Positions 54,229 through 63,005 are shown, numbered from the stretch's first letter. The stretch: 64,000 bases of DNA from Dyadobacter chenwenxiniae (GCF_022869785.1 NZ_CP094997.1:3038001-3102000); one strand, 5' to 3'. A program made the numbers and translations. Notes: generated from the letters alone by a model not told the origin.

Positions 54229-55032
54229 ATGACAAAAAAACCATCCCCTTTCAGAATATCGGCACAGATGTTCCTGCTCATTTCAATTGCTATTTTTTCC
54301 TGCGGGAAAAATGAATTAAGCCCGCAAAAGGCCTCCTCTGCCTTCACAGAGGGCAATTCAAATGCTTTTGTTGTAAGTCAGGTTTTGTTACAAACCACCA
54401 TGCCCGGCTCCGACATCACGGACATACAATACAATGCCGACCATTCACTTAAAGGATACAGAACAGAAGGCGGCACTTACACGATCAGCGTGACTTACGC
54501 ACCGAACAAAGTGATTTATACAACCGTTTATGGTGGCAACAAAAGCTCCGACATTGTTTATGACCTTGTGAATCAATATGCTGTCAAAAAGCTTGAAACG
54601 TTTTACACCAGCGGTGGCAATCTTTCGGACGTAATCCAGACAGACTACGTTTATGAAGCTGGCAAAGTGGCGAAAGAATATTATCGTGAAAACAACTTAC
54701 CGGATGGCTATCTGGCCTATTATTATGACAATCACAATGTTACATTCCAGGAGCGCTACGACGCCGACGGCCTGATCGTGAATAAAGTCAGTTACGAATA
54801 CTATCTGAAACACGCCGATAAGTCGACAGTTTTCAGCCAGTTTAATTTCAAAACAGACGCGAAATTATTTCCGCAAAAATCTCAGAATCTTGTAGAAACG
54901 AAATATTTGAAAAAGCCCGGTAAAAACCCTGTTTCCACACATTACACATACATTCTAAATGGCTCCGGCTATCCCACAAGCGGAACCGTCTCGGGGTCCG
55001 CTTCCTATAACTGGACGAGCATCTGGCAATGA
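54229..55032 (+). CDS. Outer-membrane or periplasmic lipoprotein, function unknown
   Basis: From the ATG at 54229 the protein has 267 residues. The signal ends in IAIFSCGKNE, so the lipobox cysteine is near residue 25. The rest is repetitive beta with a YD-repeat-like flavour (YNADHSLKGYRTEGGTYTI, TDYVYEAGKVAKEYYRE, YYYDNHNVTFQERYDADG). This resembles DUF4595-type lipoproteins of Bacteroidota. An upstream start at 54118 would destroy the lipobox signal. It converges with the GH9 gene nine bases later. Confidence 0.75.
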   Translation: MTKKPSPFRISAQMFLLISIAIFSCGKNELSPQKASSAFTEGNSNAFVVSQVLLQTTMPGSDITDIQYNADHSLKGYRTEGGTYTISVTYAPNKVIYTTVYGGNKSSDIVYDLVNQYAVKKLETFYTSGGNLSDVIQTDYVYEAGKVAKEYYRENNLPDGYLAYYYDNHNVTFQERYDADGLIVNKVSYEYYLKHADKSTVFSQFNFKTDAKLFPQKSQNLVETKYLKKPGKNPVSTHYTYILNGSGYPTSGTVSGSASYNWTSIWQ

Positions 55033-55040
55033 AACGATCG

Positions 55041-58000
55041 CTATTGAACGATCATCTTCTGCGAGAACAAACGATATCCTGACTGGTTTTTAATCTGTAA
55101 AATGTAAAGATCATCGGGTAAGCCAAAGGTGTCGAAACGGGTTGCCTCACTGGCTTTTACATCGAATTTCCGGCGAAGGATCCCTCGTTTGTCGATGATC
55201 TCTCCCTTTAACATGCTTTCCTTTCTATGACTTTTGATGTGTATTTCATAAATGTTTTGCTGCCTTTGCAAAACATTTATTTTTATTCCATTGCATGGAT
55301 CCCTTGCGTAAATGATTCGGGTAACCTGACATTTTCCATCAAAATCAACCTGTCTGAGCCTGTAATAATTTTGAAGGTCTGGTAAAGAATCCGGGAAGGT
55401 ATATTGTTGTTGTACTTTGCCTGATCCTGTGGCATTAATACGGCCAATGTCGTCAAATGAAATTCCGTCCGAACTGCGTTGAACTATGAAATAAGCTGCA
55501 TTGATCTCCTCACTGGTTGCCCAGTGCAAGTTGACATGACATTGTTCCACCCGCGCTTCAAAACTTTCAAACCGGACTGGCAATGCGTCATTCACGGCTG
55601 TACTGAAGAATGCGAATGGGGCAATGGTAACGGCAATTTCCTGAATTGTAAACTCCGACATTTCCACGGCTTCCCTTGTATCTGTATATCGGCGGAGCAC
55701 CGGATAAGGATCTTCTTTTTTAAAACCATAAGGATAACGGTTCGCCGAATCCTGAATAGCAAAGCTCGAAGGCCGGTTCATGACGAGTGAAGCAGCCGGG
55801 CCAAAGACAGGAATGCCGGGAGCAGGCTCCGTAAACTTGTCTTTAACAGTTGACCAATGCAATGGCAGCTTGGGCGAATTTTTGCCAACTCCTGTTATCA
55901 TAGTTTTGGACAGGGGATTATTACCCAATGGAATATCCAGCTGAATTTTCGCCAGATCCAAAAGTTCCGGTTTGGACAACAGATAACTGAACATAATGTA
56001 GTCAAATGCATAACTCTGCGCCATCCCAAATGTGCCGTACCCGATATATCCCTTAAACGGATGGTAAGCACCATGATAAGCATGAATGTTCATGGTTCTC
56101 TTGTTGTAATTGACCAGCACTTCTGAATCCAGCTTGGATTTGAATTCTGCAACAGGCACATTATCAACTGGATACTTGGTCGTAGCATAAGCCCACGCAG
56201 CTTTAAAAGTGTGCTGTGACCAGCTCATGGTTGCATGAAATTGGTGAGGGATTTGTGCATAGCAGTTCAGAAAGGCAGTATTATAGATTTGTTCGCCCGT
56301 TGTTTTATACAGTTCAGCAGCAGCCCAGGCGCGGTTATCGAGATCAATGGGATCGGGATAAGGCCCGGCTGCAATTCCCGGAACATTCAGCACCGGCGAT
56401 GTTTCAGGATGTAATTGCAGAAATGCCCAGGCTTCTTTTGCCATGTCGAGGCAATTATCCGCATAGGAAGGCAGGTATTTTTTAAAGTTTCGAGCGGCCA
56501 TGGCCATCGCAGCAGCAAAAAGCGCCGTGGACTGCGTTGTTTTTTCTGAAACATACAATGTACTGAGTTCTTCCTCTGGCAATCCGGCCGACCAGGTTGC
56601 GGGCGTTACACGGAAGTATACGCCGCCGTCCGGCGCCTGCATTTGTTTCAGCCAGTCCGTTTCGTATTTGATCTCGTCTAAAATATCCGGAATGTTGTTG
56701 TCGCTTTCCGGAATGTTGTAATAATTATCGGGGAATTTTTGTGGATAGAGTTCTAATGCTGTAAACAAAATGAACAACGCGCTTGCAGCCGTGGGAACAT
56801 AGCGTCCGTAATCGCCCGCGTCCAGCCAGCCTTTCGTCATCGGAATGCTTGTTCCTACGGGAAAATCAGAAACGTTATTGAGCGGAGAAGAGGCATGTGA
56901 CGCGTGAATTTCGGCAGTAGTTGCAGGCAAACCTCCCCGCTGCCAGTTTTCCGCATAAGGCGCATCCAGTTTTCCGGATCTTTGAAAATACAAAGCCCGT
57001 GCGCTTTGCTTGTGTAAATTATCGTAGACATCATCAGCAATGCTGAATGTTTCCGAACGGCCACATCCTTCGACATACAAATAATATGATCCGGGTGTGG
57101 TAAAATCAGAAAAATCCAGATCAAAAACCAACTCGCCGCTAAATGCAGAATCCGCTTTCAAAAACCGGCTCGTCTTGCTGAAAACAACCTGCTCCAACTC
57201 ATTTCGAACCTGAAAAACAGGCGTTATAACTGTATCGACAGGCATAAACCATGCATCACCCAGAAAATTTCCAAGCTTCCCGAGTTTGGGACCAACCGGC
57301 AAATAACCAACCTGATTGGCTTTGACATTGCCGTAAATTTCAAGATCGTTGTAAATAAATATAGTGTCGAAAGCTGCGCCATTGCCAGACAGATCCTTTA
57401 CCTCATTCACCGTCAGGCTATATACACTGCCAGCAGTCAATGGTTTATTAAAAATCAGGAACAGCTCATAGTCGACGATGGGCGCTCCGGATTCCGGAAG
57501 CAAACCGGTCACCAGATGATGCCGCCCGACCTTAACCGGATTTTGCGCAATCTTATAAGTGCCGTCTGTCTCGCTTTTCAGCATATAATTAAGAACATTA
57601 TGGCATCCTGTCGTATCAAATCGCTCACTGATTCGAACTTTCAGCACTTGATCAGACACCGGCTGCAACGTAAGCACAGGCGACAGCAGATCCACTGCCT
57701 GAATGTTGTCCATGTAAAAGAAAAGCTGGTCGATAGTTGTTGTGGCTACTTCAAAATACTCAATCGAGCTCAGATCGTAATTCGGCTTTTTCAGCACATT
57801 CAGGGGGATTCTTACTTCCTTGTAGTCGGTCATAATCCCTCCGCCACCTTGCACATAATGTTCAAGATCAACCCAATTGCTTTGTGCAAAATAGGTCGTC
57901 AAACGGATAGAAGTCGTTTGCCCGCTTTGGTTTGCCTTTATGAAAAAGCGCAATTCATCAAACCCCGAAATGTCTGCACGCCACGCATCACTGCAATTGA

Positions 58001-58199
58001 AACCTAACTTCGGCACGTGAAATTTGTCCGGCTCTGCCCGAAAGCAAACACTCCCATCATAAGCATCTCCCCCTGAAATGACAGATCCGTAATCCGCATT
58101 ACAGCTAAGCGCATTGACCTCTCCATTCCAAAGTGTTTTTGTTTGAGAGAAGCACGGCGTCAGCCCTATCGCAATTAGAAAAACTAAGAATTTACACAT
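55041..58199 (-). CDS. Secreted GH9 family glycoside hydrolase with T9SS sorting domain
   Basis: The 1052-residue protein has a signal peptide (about 1-19, ending CFSQ). A carbohydrate-binding-like beta domain (about 20-170) and an Ig-like CelD-type domain (about 290-388) follow. The GH9 catalytic domain (about 395-870) has D460 and D463 in GWLDAGDYGRY and a late acidic block MSEFTIQEIA. A fibronectin-like module with WATSEEINAAYFIVQRSS shared with the esterase at 19814 follows, then a C-terminal sorting domain ending LFSQKMIVQ. It should be exported by the type IX system and cut beta-1,4-glucans or related polymers. Confidence 0.88.
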   Translation of the reverse strand: MCKFLVFLIAIGLTPCFSQTKTLWNGEVNALSCNADYGSVISGGDAYDGSVCFRAEPDKFHVPKLGFNCSDAWRADISGFDELRFFIKANQSGQTTSIRLTTYFAQSNWVDLEHYVQGGGGIMTDYKEVRIPLNVLKKPNYDLSSIEYFEVATTTIDQLFFYMDNIQAVDLLSPVLTLQPVSDQVLKVRISERFDTTGCHNVLNYMLKSETDGTYKIAQNPVKVGRHHLVTGLLPESGAPIVDYELFLIFNKPLTAGSVYSLTVNEVKDLSGNGAAFDTIFIYNDLEIYGNVKANQVGYLPVGPKLGKLGNFLGDAWFMPVDTVITPVFQVRNELEQVVFSKTSRFLKADSAFSGELVFDLDFSDFTTPGSYYLYVEGCGRSETFSIADDVYDNLHKQSARALYFQRSGKLDAPYAENWQRGGLPATTAEIHASHASSPLNNVSDFPVGTSIPMTKGWLDAGDYGRYVPTAASALFILFTALELYPQKFPDNYYNIPESDNNIPDILDEIKYETDWLKQMQAPDGGVYFRVTPATWSAGLPEEELSTLYVSEKTTQSTALFAAAMAMAARNFKKYLPSYADNCLDMAKEAWAFLQLHPETSPVLNVPGIAAGPYPDPIDLDNRAWAAAELYKTTGEQIYNTAFLNCYAQIPHQFHATMSWSQHTFKAAWAYATTKYPVDNVPVAEFKSKLDSEVLVNYNKRTMNIHAYHGAYHPFKGYIGYGTFGMAQSYAFDYIMFSYLLSKPELLDLAKIQLDIPLGNNPLSKTMITGVGKNSPKLPLHWSTVKDKFTEPAPGIPVFGPAASLVMNRPSSFAIQDSANRYPYGFKKEDPYPVLRRYTDTREAVEMSEFTIQEIAVTIAPFAFFSTAVNDALPVRFESFEARVEQCHVNLHWATSEEINAAYFIVQRSSDGISFDDIGRINATGSGKVQQQYTFPDSLPDLQNYYRLRQVDFDGKCQVTRIIYARDPCNGIKINVLQRQQNIYEIHIKSHRKESMLKGEIIDKRGILRRKFDVKASEATRFDTFGLPDDLYILQIKNQSGYRLFSQKMIVQ

Positions 58200-58456
58200 G
58201 TTAGCACTCGAATGTTTGCAATTAGCAAGCGCTAAATCAGTGCCATAAGAGCGTTTTCCAGGCCGGGAGTTTTCAGGCGGTTAGTTTGAGTTATTGATCG
58301 GTAGTTTAGAAAAAGACCGCCAGCTTTTTCAGTGGAATGAAATTATAAGTGAGGCTTATAATTTTCATTATGAGGCAATTATATTTTTTAGAGCCCTTGA
58401 AATTTGATGAAAAGTGAATAGTTTCACATATTAATTAACCATCAAACACGCTAATT

Positions 58457-58669
58457 ATGGCATGTAAAATGAATAGCACGGGACAGCACAAAGATGATTG
58501 GGACTTTGTTATCGCAGCAGCAATAACATCTTCTTCTGGTGGGGCAGTGTTAGGTGGGACCTTGTTTAACATGACGGGCGCACTAATAGGTGGAGCGGTT
58601 GGAATATTTGTTGAAATTTGGCCATTTTTACGATTGAAAAATTCACAAGCTCAGAACAAATCCTTATAA
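58457..58669 (+). CDS. Small glycine-rich membrane peptide
   Basis: The 70-residue protein has a polar start MACKMNSTGQHKDDWDF. A hydrophobic glycine-zipper segment follows (about 23-55, SSGGAVLGGTLFNM and GALIGGAVGIFVE), with a basic tail. It resembles small bacteriocin or holin-like peptides and phage-like membrane proteins, but no family was recognised. It lies 18 bases before the next membrane-protein gene, likely in one transcript. It is in the small-gene region next to the tRNA cluster. Confidence 0.5.
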   Translation: MACKMNSTGQHKDDWDFVIAAAITSSSGGAVLGGTLFNMTGALIGGAVGIFVEIWPFLRLKNSQAQNKSL

Positions 58670-58687
58670 CCATTTTCATCAGAGTTT

Positions 58688-59005
58688 GTGGATTTCTTAT
58701 ATGTTCTTTTAGATGAGATCCTGGCTCCAAGGGTTATTTTTGTTCTGGCATTTATTGGGAGTATTTCTTATCTGATTATTTACAAATGCCAAAATCGCTT
58801 CAGGCAAACAGAAGTTACAGGTTTTGTCAGCTCCGGATTCCAGATTATGTCGATCATAAGCGGCATCAAACTCATTATCCGCGTGTTGATCGAGCTTGAT
58901 GCCATGGAAATGGATAAGTTCTATACTGGCTACGGCGGGGCGACTGTGATTTGGATTTCGATGGTAACCTTGGGGAAGAGGTTTAGTCAGGCGGAGAAAG
59001 CCTAA
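58688..59005 (+). CDS. Small membrane protein, function unknown
   Basis: The 105-residue protein starts at a GTG at 58688. Helices are likely at about 14-30 (VIFVLAFIGSISYLIIYK), 44-65 and 83-98 (GGATVIWISMVTLGK). It follows the glycine-rich peptide closely and ends one base before the convergent gene's stop. No family was recognised. Confidence 0.5.
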   Translation: MDFLYVLLDEILAPRVIFVLAFIGSISYLIIYKCQNRFRQTEVTGFVSSGFQIMSIISGIKLIIRVLIELDAMEMDKFYTGYGGATVIWISMVTLGKRFSQAEKA

Positions 59006-59278
59006 CTATTTTCGGAGCACGGTAATGCATCGATCAAACCTTTCTAGACGCATTAAAAAGCTGGATATCCTCAGACCTTCGGCATTATCCGGGCTACGTT
59101 TCATCAACTCATTCAAATAACAAACCGGGCCACAAGCATCGCCTTCGTCGAAGAATTCGCGGATATGGGCAATAAGCTTGTCTTTTTGTACATTAAGCAT
59201 TTCCTGCCTCAATGCACTGATTTTCAGATTTTTGAATGTCGGTTCAATGTTTTCTTTGGATTCTTGTATCCTTGTCAT
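59006..59278 (-). CDS. Small soluble helical protein, function unknown
   Basis: The 90-residue protein is mostly helical and charged (KENIEPTFKNLKISALRQEMLNV early, GLRISSFLMRLERFDRCITVL late) with two cysteines in the middle (ACGPVC). No family was recognised. Its stop abuts the membrane-protein stop on the other strand. Confidence 0.5.
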   Translation of the reverse strand: MTRIQESKENIEPTFKNLKISALRQEMLNVQKDKLIAHIREFFDEGDACGPVCYLNELMKRSPDNAEGLRISSFLMRLERFDRCITVLRK

Positions 59279-59369
59279 ACATTTACAATGTTTAATTGTT
59301 ACTGATTAAACTCCCCCGGAGAGTCTCGGCCTCGTAAACTTAGAAGCTCCGGGTTTTTCTTTAATGTTT

Positions 59370-59392
59370 ATTAGTCGGAGTTTCCGACTAAT
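59370..59392. repeat. Palindrome ATTAGTCGGA-GTT-TCCGACTAAT
   Basis: Perfect 10-bp inverted repeat with a three-base loop. Its core GTCGGA-n3-TCCGAC recurs at 59638-59652. It lies 17 bases past the stop of the small gene at 59409 and could be a terminator or an operator. Confidence 0.75.
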
Positions 59393-59408
59393 TTTAGGTA
59401 AAAAAATT

Positions 59409-59621
59409 TTAGTTTGGTGTAAAAGTTATCTCCAATTTAATATCGACTTTGCCAAATTCCGACAATATTTCTGTCATCCGTTTCTCAGAAATTCCTTGCT
59501 GGTAAGTGTAGTCCTTCCATGCACTTGTATATCTTCCCTTTTTGACATCAGGTGTCAAAGTCGGGTAAATACTTTTCGCCCAATAGTCAAATGCTTCTTT
59601 CATTGTTGAGAATTTCTTCAT
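59409..59621 (-). CDS. Small protein between twin palindromes
   Basis: From the ATG at 59619-59621 the protein has 70 residues (start MKKFSTMKEAFDYWAKSIYPTL). It has a helical first half and a beta end (VDIKLEITFTPN). An earlier ATG at 59654 would put the palindrome at 59638-59652 inside the gene. It lies 55 bases or more downstream of the HicA-like gene on the same strand. No family was recognised. Confidence 0.5.
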   Translation of the reverse strand: MKKFSTMKEAFDYWAKSIYPTLTPDVKKGRYTSAWKDYTYQQGISEKRMTEILSEFGKVDIKLEITFTPN

Positions 59622-59637
59622 GCTCAAATGTAATAAA

Positions 59638-59652
59638 GTCGGAACTTCCGAC
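59638..59652. repeat. Palindrome GTCGGAACTTCCGAC
   Basis: Perfect 7-bp arms around one base. It shares GTCGGA-n3-TCCGAC with the palindrome at 59370-59392. It lies just upstream of the small gene's preferred start and is a candidate operator. Confidence 0.7.
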
Positions 59653-59709
59653 AAGCAATTCAGTGAAAATATTTCATGATTGTTTTAAGCCAAGATGGCG
59701 TTGGACTCG

Positions 59710-59943
59710 TCAGTTTTTCTCAATCCAATTGTAGAGATATTCCAAAGATTTCCCCATCGTCGCAAGATTAGTTCTTAAATGAAGAGCAGGGATATCTTTA
59801 TAAGCAGGTCTGTGGGTAATGGTGCGGAAACATCCAGGACATTTCCAGTGTTCATGCGATGCTTTCTCACGCACATAATGGCACCCATGGGTTTCTAGGA
59901 AACGTATCCAATCCTTGATTTTAACTGGCCTGTTATTTCCCAA
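59710..59943 (-). CDS. HicA-like mRNA interferase toxin
   Basis: The 77-residue protein has the HicA fold pattern: KIKDWIRFLETHGCHYVREKASHEHWK, with H30 in the place of the catalytic histidine, and ITHRPAYKDIPALHLRTNL. A CPGC pair after the histidine is unusual for HicA and could bind zinc. HicA toxins cut mRNA and are held inactive by HicB. The antitoxin gene is directly upstream, with no bases between. Confidence 0.75.
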   Translation of the reverse strand: MGNNRPVKIKDWIRFLETHGCHYVREKASHEHWKCPGCFRTITHRPAYKDIPALHLRTNLATMGKSLEYLYNWIEKN

Positions 59944-60348
59944 TTATGCAGCTTGTAAAATTGAAGTTTTCACTCTTTCAGGGAAGTCAAAATTTTGCAA
60001 GACGCTTGCTTCGTCTTGATTTGACCAACTAAGGTGAATACTTAAATCAGGCGCGGTCCTCCACCCTAAATTGAACAGTTCTTTCTGCCGTTGCAACTTA
60101 CTGACTTCGAAAAGATCCACAAAAAGTGTTTCTAAATTCTCTTTTAAAGCATTAATTGAATCCTCTTCAGTGTTACCATATCCTGATACATTAAGTGAAG
60201 GGATCACGCTGAGCATATGACTTCCTTGTTGTCCGGTATAAACAACAAGAACACCCTCAATCTCATTTTCGGTTAGGTTCAACCCCTCAGACGGGACTCT
60301 ATCAAGTTCACTCAAATAGTCAACCTTACGAAGTTCAAAATTAGACAT
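59944..60348 (-). CDS. HicB-like antitoxin
   Basis: From the ATG at 60346-60348 the protein has 134 residues. The middle is the HicB partial RNase H-like fold: VLVVYTGQQGSHMLSVIPSLNVSGYGNTEEDSINALKENLETLF. A C-terminal tail has no clear DNA-binding motif. An ATG at 60381 would add 11 residues. It is followed directly by the HicA-like toxin, the reverse of the usual HicA-HicB order. Confidence 0.75.
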   Translation of the reverse strand: MSNFELRKVDYLSELDRVPSEGLNLTENEIEGVLVVYTGQQGSHMLSVIPSLNVSGYGNTEEDSINALKENLETLFVDLFEVSKLQRQKELFNLGWRTAPDLSIHLSWSNQDEASVLQNFDFPERVKTSILQAA

Positions 60349-60492
60349 ACTCAAAGGATGTTCAGATTCTACAATTCTCAAATCAATGTCATTAAAATTA
60401 AACTTTTAAAACCGGATGAGCAAAACAAAAGCTAAATAACGAGCACTACCAATCTATTAAGTTAACGTCCATTCTGAATTATTCCCCGGCAT

Positions 60493-60731
60493 AAAAAAAA
60501 GCACCTAACAAATAAATGTTAAGTGCTTAATGGATGTGATTCGAATCGCACCGGCGACCCGGACATAACCTGCTGCTTAGAAGGCGCACACTCTGAAAAG
60601 TTGCAGCCAGAAAAAAGCACTTAACAAATAAATGCTAAGTGCTTAATGTGATCCGGATGTGATTCGAATCGCACCGGCGACCCGGACATGACCTGCTGCT
60701 TAGAAGGCGCACACTCTGAAAAGTTGCAGCC
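60493..60731 (-). repeat. Two degenerate tandem copies of tRNA-Arg 3' part plus terminator
   Basis: Units at 60493-60610 (118 bases) and 60611-60731 (121 bases) match the end of the intact tRNA-Arg (60773-60846) and its hairpin. Each has the anticodon-loop end CCTTCTAAGCAG and the TTCGAATCACATCC arm, but a 15-base insert breaks the T stem, and the 5' half is replaced. Unit 1 also lacks part of the acceptor end. They cannot fold as tRNA. Confidence 0.85.
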
Positions 60732-60768
60732 AAAAAAAAAGCACTTAACAAATAAATGCTAAGTGCTT
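60732..60768 (-). terminator. Terminator of tRNA-Arg
   Basis: AAGCACTTA (60739-60747) pairs with TAAGTGCTT (60760-60768). Read leftward a T-run of about nine follows. Two further copies of this hairpin lie in the degenerate units at about 60500 and 60616. Confidence 0.8.
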
Positions 60769-60772
60769 AATG

Positions 60773-60846
60773 TGATCCGGATGTGATTCGAACACATGAC
60801 CTGCTGCTTAGAAGGCAGCTGCTCTATCCAGCTGAGCTACCGGACC
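60773..60846 (-). tRNA. tRNA-Arg (anticodon TCT)
   Basis: Read leftward the 74 bases fold as a tRNA: acceptor GGTCCGG with CCGGATC, discriminator A, D arm GCTCAGCTGGATAGAGC, anticodon loop CTTCTAA with TCT, and T arm ATGTGTTCGAATCACAT. CCA is not encoded. It is followed by its terminator and two degenerate partial copies. Confidence 0.95.
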
Positions 60847-60853
60847 GTAATCA

Positions 60854-60906
60854 AAAAAATAGGCAGTCAGCGATTCGCAGTTTAATCTGCTACGGCCTAA
60901 CTGCCT
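60854..60906 (-). terminator. Terminator between tRNA-Pro and tRNA-Arg
   Basis: AGGCAGT (60861-60867) pairs with ACTGCCT (60900-60906), with an inner GCAG-TTTAAT-CTGC stem (60877-60890). Read leftward the outer stem is followed by seven T. Confidence 0.8.
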
Positions 60907-60916
60907 AAACCTATTT

Positions 60917-60991
<75 letters not shown>

Positions 60992-61066
60992 AGTTATTTT
61001 ACTTGCTAAGCTGAGTCTCGATTTCGTCAATTGTCAGCTCCTCTTTTACTCTTTTCAAGATCGGTG

Positions 61067-61153
61067 TAGAGGAAGCGGGATTCGAACCCGCGGTACCCTT
61101 GCGAGTACGGCAGTTTAGCAAACTACTGGTTTCAGCCACTCACCCATCCCTCC
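61067..61153 (-). tRNA. tRNA-Ser (anticodon GCT)
   Basis: Read leftward the 87 bases fold with acceptor GGAGGGA and TTCCTCT, discriminator A, anticodon stem GTAGT/ACTGC with loop TTGCTAA (GCT), and a long variable arm of about 17 bases as in serine tRNAs. It is the first of the leftward tRNA cluster. Confidence 0.93.
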
Positions 61154-61221
61154 TTCTTTCCGTTCTGGGTTGCAAATATAGAAGGTTGCCCCTCAGAAAA
61201 ACAAACATTTCCCTAAAAAAA

Positions 61222-61252
61222 CTTTATCAGAAGCCACAATTGCCTATTTTTG
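61222..61252 (+). promoter_or_regulatory. Candidate promoter of the VWA/TPR/purC run
   Basis: TATTTTTG (61245-61252) fits the -7 consensus TAnnTTTG. A TTTA at 61222-61226 lies at the expected distance for a weak -33 box. It lies 31 bases before the ATG at 61284. Confidence 0.45.
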
Positions 61253-61283
61253 AAAAATTTTAAATTACCCCAAAGCGTTCATT

Positions 61284-62246
61284 ATGAACTGGAATTACCC
61301 CTTTGAGACCACTGAATTTTTATTTATATTTTTTTTCATCTTAATCTACACAGCCTACATAATCCGCACTGTCCGCATCGCCCGGCAGCTGCAAACCACC
61401 GCAAGAACGCTTATCCTCAAACTCTTTTTACGCACCATTTCCTTTTCGTTACTGATCATTAGTTTGCTCGGGCCGTCGTTCGGGGAGGCCGACCGGCAGA
61501 TTCAATCCAAAGGCAAAGACATTTTCATGATCGTTGACCTTTCTAAATCCATGGACGCGGCGGATGTGACGCCATCGCGACTGGAAAAAGTGAAGTTTGA
61601 AATGAACCGCTTTGTCCAGAATGAACGTGCGAACCGGATCGGGATCATTATTTTTTCTAATAAGGCATTTATCCATGTGCCCCTTACCTATGATGGCGCG
61701 GCCTTGGAATTGTTTATTCAATCATTACAAACGGATTTGCTGGCAACGGGCGGAACCAACATTTGTGATGCTACCGAACTGGCTTACAGCAAATTAATGA
61801 ACGCCGCTGACCCGGGTGGGCGCTCGAAAATGATGATCCTGTTTACCGATGGCGAAAACAATTCTTCTTGCAGCGGCGCGCTTTATAACAATCTTCGCCG
61901 ATTTGGAATCGGCGTTTACGCGGTCGCGGTGGGAACGAAAGTGGGCATCAGCATTCAGCAAAACGGCAAGCCATTAATGGATAAAAATGACAAGCTTGTG
62001 ATCAGTAAGCTGGATGAAAACTTCCTCAGAACCATGGCCACCGCATCCAGAGGCACATATTATGAGCTTAATAATGCTAAAAATGAGATGCCAAAACTGA
62101 CCAACGATATCAACCAGGCGGAGGGCACATTGGTGGATTCACGTACCATCACGGTCGTGAGTAACAAATACTACTATTTCCTGGGCGCTGCGCTGGTGTT
62201 AATCCTGCTCGATGTTTTAATTACGATCGGAACGTTCCGACTGTAA
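61284..62246 (+). CDS. BatA/BatB-like VWA domain membrane protein
   Basis: The 320-residue protein has two N-terminal helices (about 11-25 and 50-66). A VWA domain with the metal motif in IVDLSKSMDAADVTPSRLEK (DxSxS type) and FTDGENN follows, then a C-terminal helix (YYFLGAALVLILLDVLIT). Such Bat proteins work with a MoxR ATPase in stress resistance; the nearest MoxR is 16 kb away at 44883. It is followed six bases later by the TPR gene. Confidence 0.88.
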   Translation: MNWNYPFETTEFLFIFFFILIYTAYIIRTVRIARQLQTTARTLILKLFLRTISFSLLIISLLGPSFGEADRQIQSKGKDIFMIVDLSKSMDAADVTPSRLEKVKFEMNRFVQNERANRIGIIIFSNKAFIHVPLTYDGAALELFIQSLQTDLLATGGTNICDATELAYSKLMNAADPGGRSKMMILFTDGENNSSCSGALYNNLRRFGIGVYAVAVGTKVGISIQQNGKPLMDKNDKLVISKLDENFLRTMATASRGTYYELNNAKNEMPKLTNDINQAEGTLVDSRTITVVSNKYYYFLGAALVLILLDVLITIGTFRL

Positions 62247-62252
62247 AAATCA

Positions 62253-63005
62253 ATGCTTATTTTTGCGTCTCACCTAGGCTTATACATGACCGCAATAATT
62301 CTTTATGTTCTGCTCTGGCTCTGGGATAATCGGACTTTCGATTCCATTACCAAAGCGAATGAGCGGAAATTGGGCGCGGAACAGGCGTATAATAACAAAC
62401 AATACAAGCAATCGGCCGAGCTTTATTACCAGATTACTTACGGCTCCATATTTTCGGATCCGGCCGCCCGGCTTAACCTTGCCCATTCTTACTACCAGAT
62501 GGGAAATTATAAGTTAGCGCTGAAACATTACACGTTGCTGGATCACATTGATAATAACACCATTGCGTCCATTGCAAATAGTCAGATCGCGTTAATCAAG
62601 GTTAGCCAGAAAGACACTTCAAATGCGCTTGACTATCTTAAAGCAGCGCTGCGTCTTGAACCGGGAAATGGCCTGGCAAGAAGCAATTACATTATCTTGA
62701 AAAAAGCATTTTCAGGGATTGACAAGCCTTCCGATCTCAACAACAAGAAACAAAAATCAGAACGGGAGGCTGTTGCAGAGCGAAACCAGCCTGTGCCCCC
62801 GGAGCCAAAACCGGAGACCAGGGAAGTCGCGGAAGACGTGCAGAAAGAAGAGTTGCTGCGGAGTTTACGGGAGATGAATATGTCTGAGGAACAGGCGCGT
62901 GCGATATTGGATGCCATGAAATCAAACGAATCGCAATATATTTACCAGCTCAGAAAGAAGCAATACAAGCAAAAAACTGCAAAACAAGACGAAATAGAGT
63001 GGTAA
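62253..63005 (+). CDS. BatC/BatE-like membrane-anchored TPR protein
   Basis: The 250-residue protein has one N-terminal helix (about 5-24, SHLGLYMTAIILYVLLWLWD). TPR helices follow (about 40-155, for example YNNKQYKQSAELYYQITYG and DTSNALDYLKAALRLEPGN). The C-terminal part is charged with NMSEEQARAILDAMKSNE. It is the usual partner of the VWA protein just upstream. Confidence 0.85.
   Translation: MLIFASHLGLYMTAIILYVLLWLWDNRTFDSITKANERKLGAEQAYNNKQYKQSAELYYQITYGSIFSDPAARLNLAHSYYQMGNYKLALKHYTLLDHIDNNTIASIANSQIALIKVSQKDTSNALDYLKAALRLEPGNGLARSNYIILKKAFSGIDKPSDLNNKKQKSEREAVAERNQPVPPEPKPETREVAEDVQKEELLRSLREMNMSEEQARAILDAMKSNESQYIYQLRKKQYKQKTAKQDEIEW

Noticed and set aside
60493..60846. Tandem 120-base units considered as CRISPR or rRNA spacer
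   Set aside because: The units match the tRNA-Arg end and its terminator and have no variable spacers.
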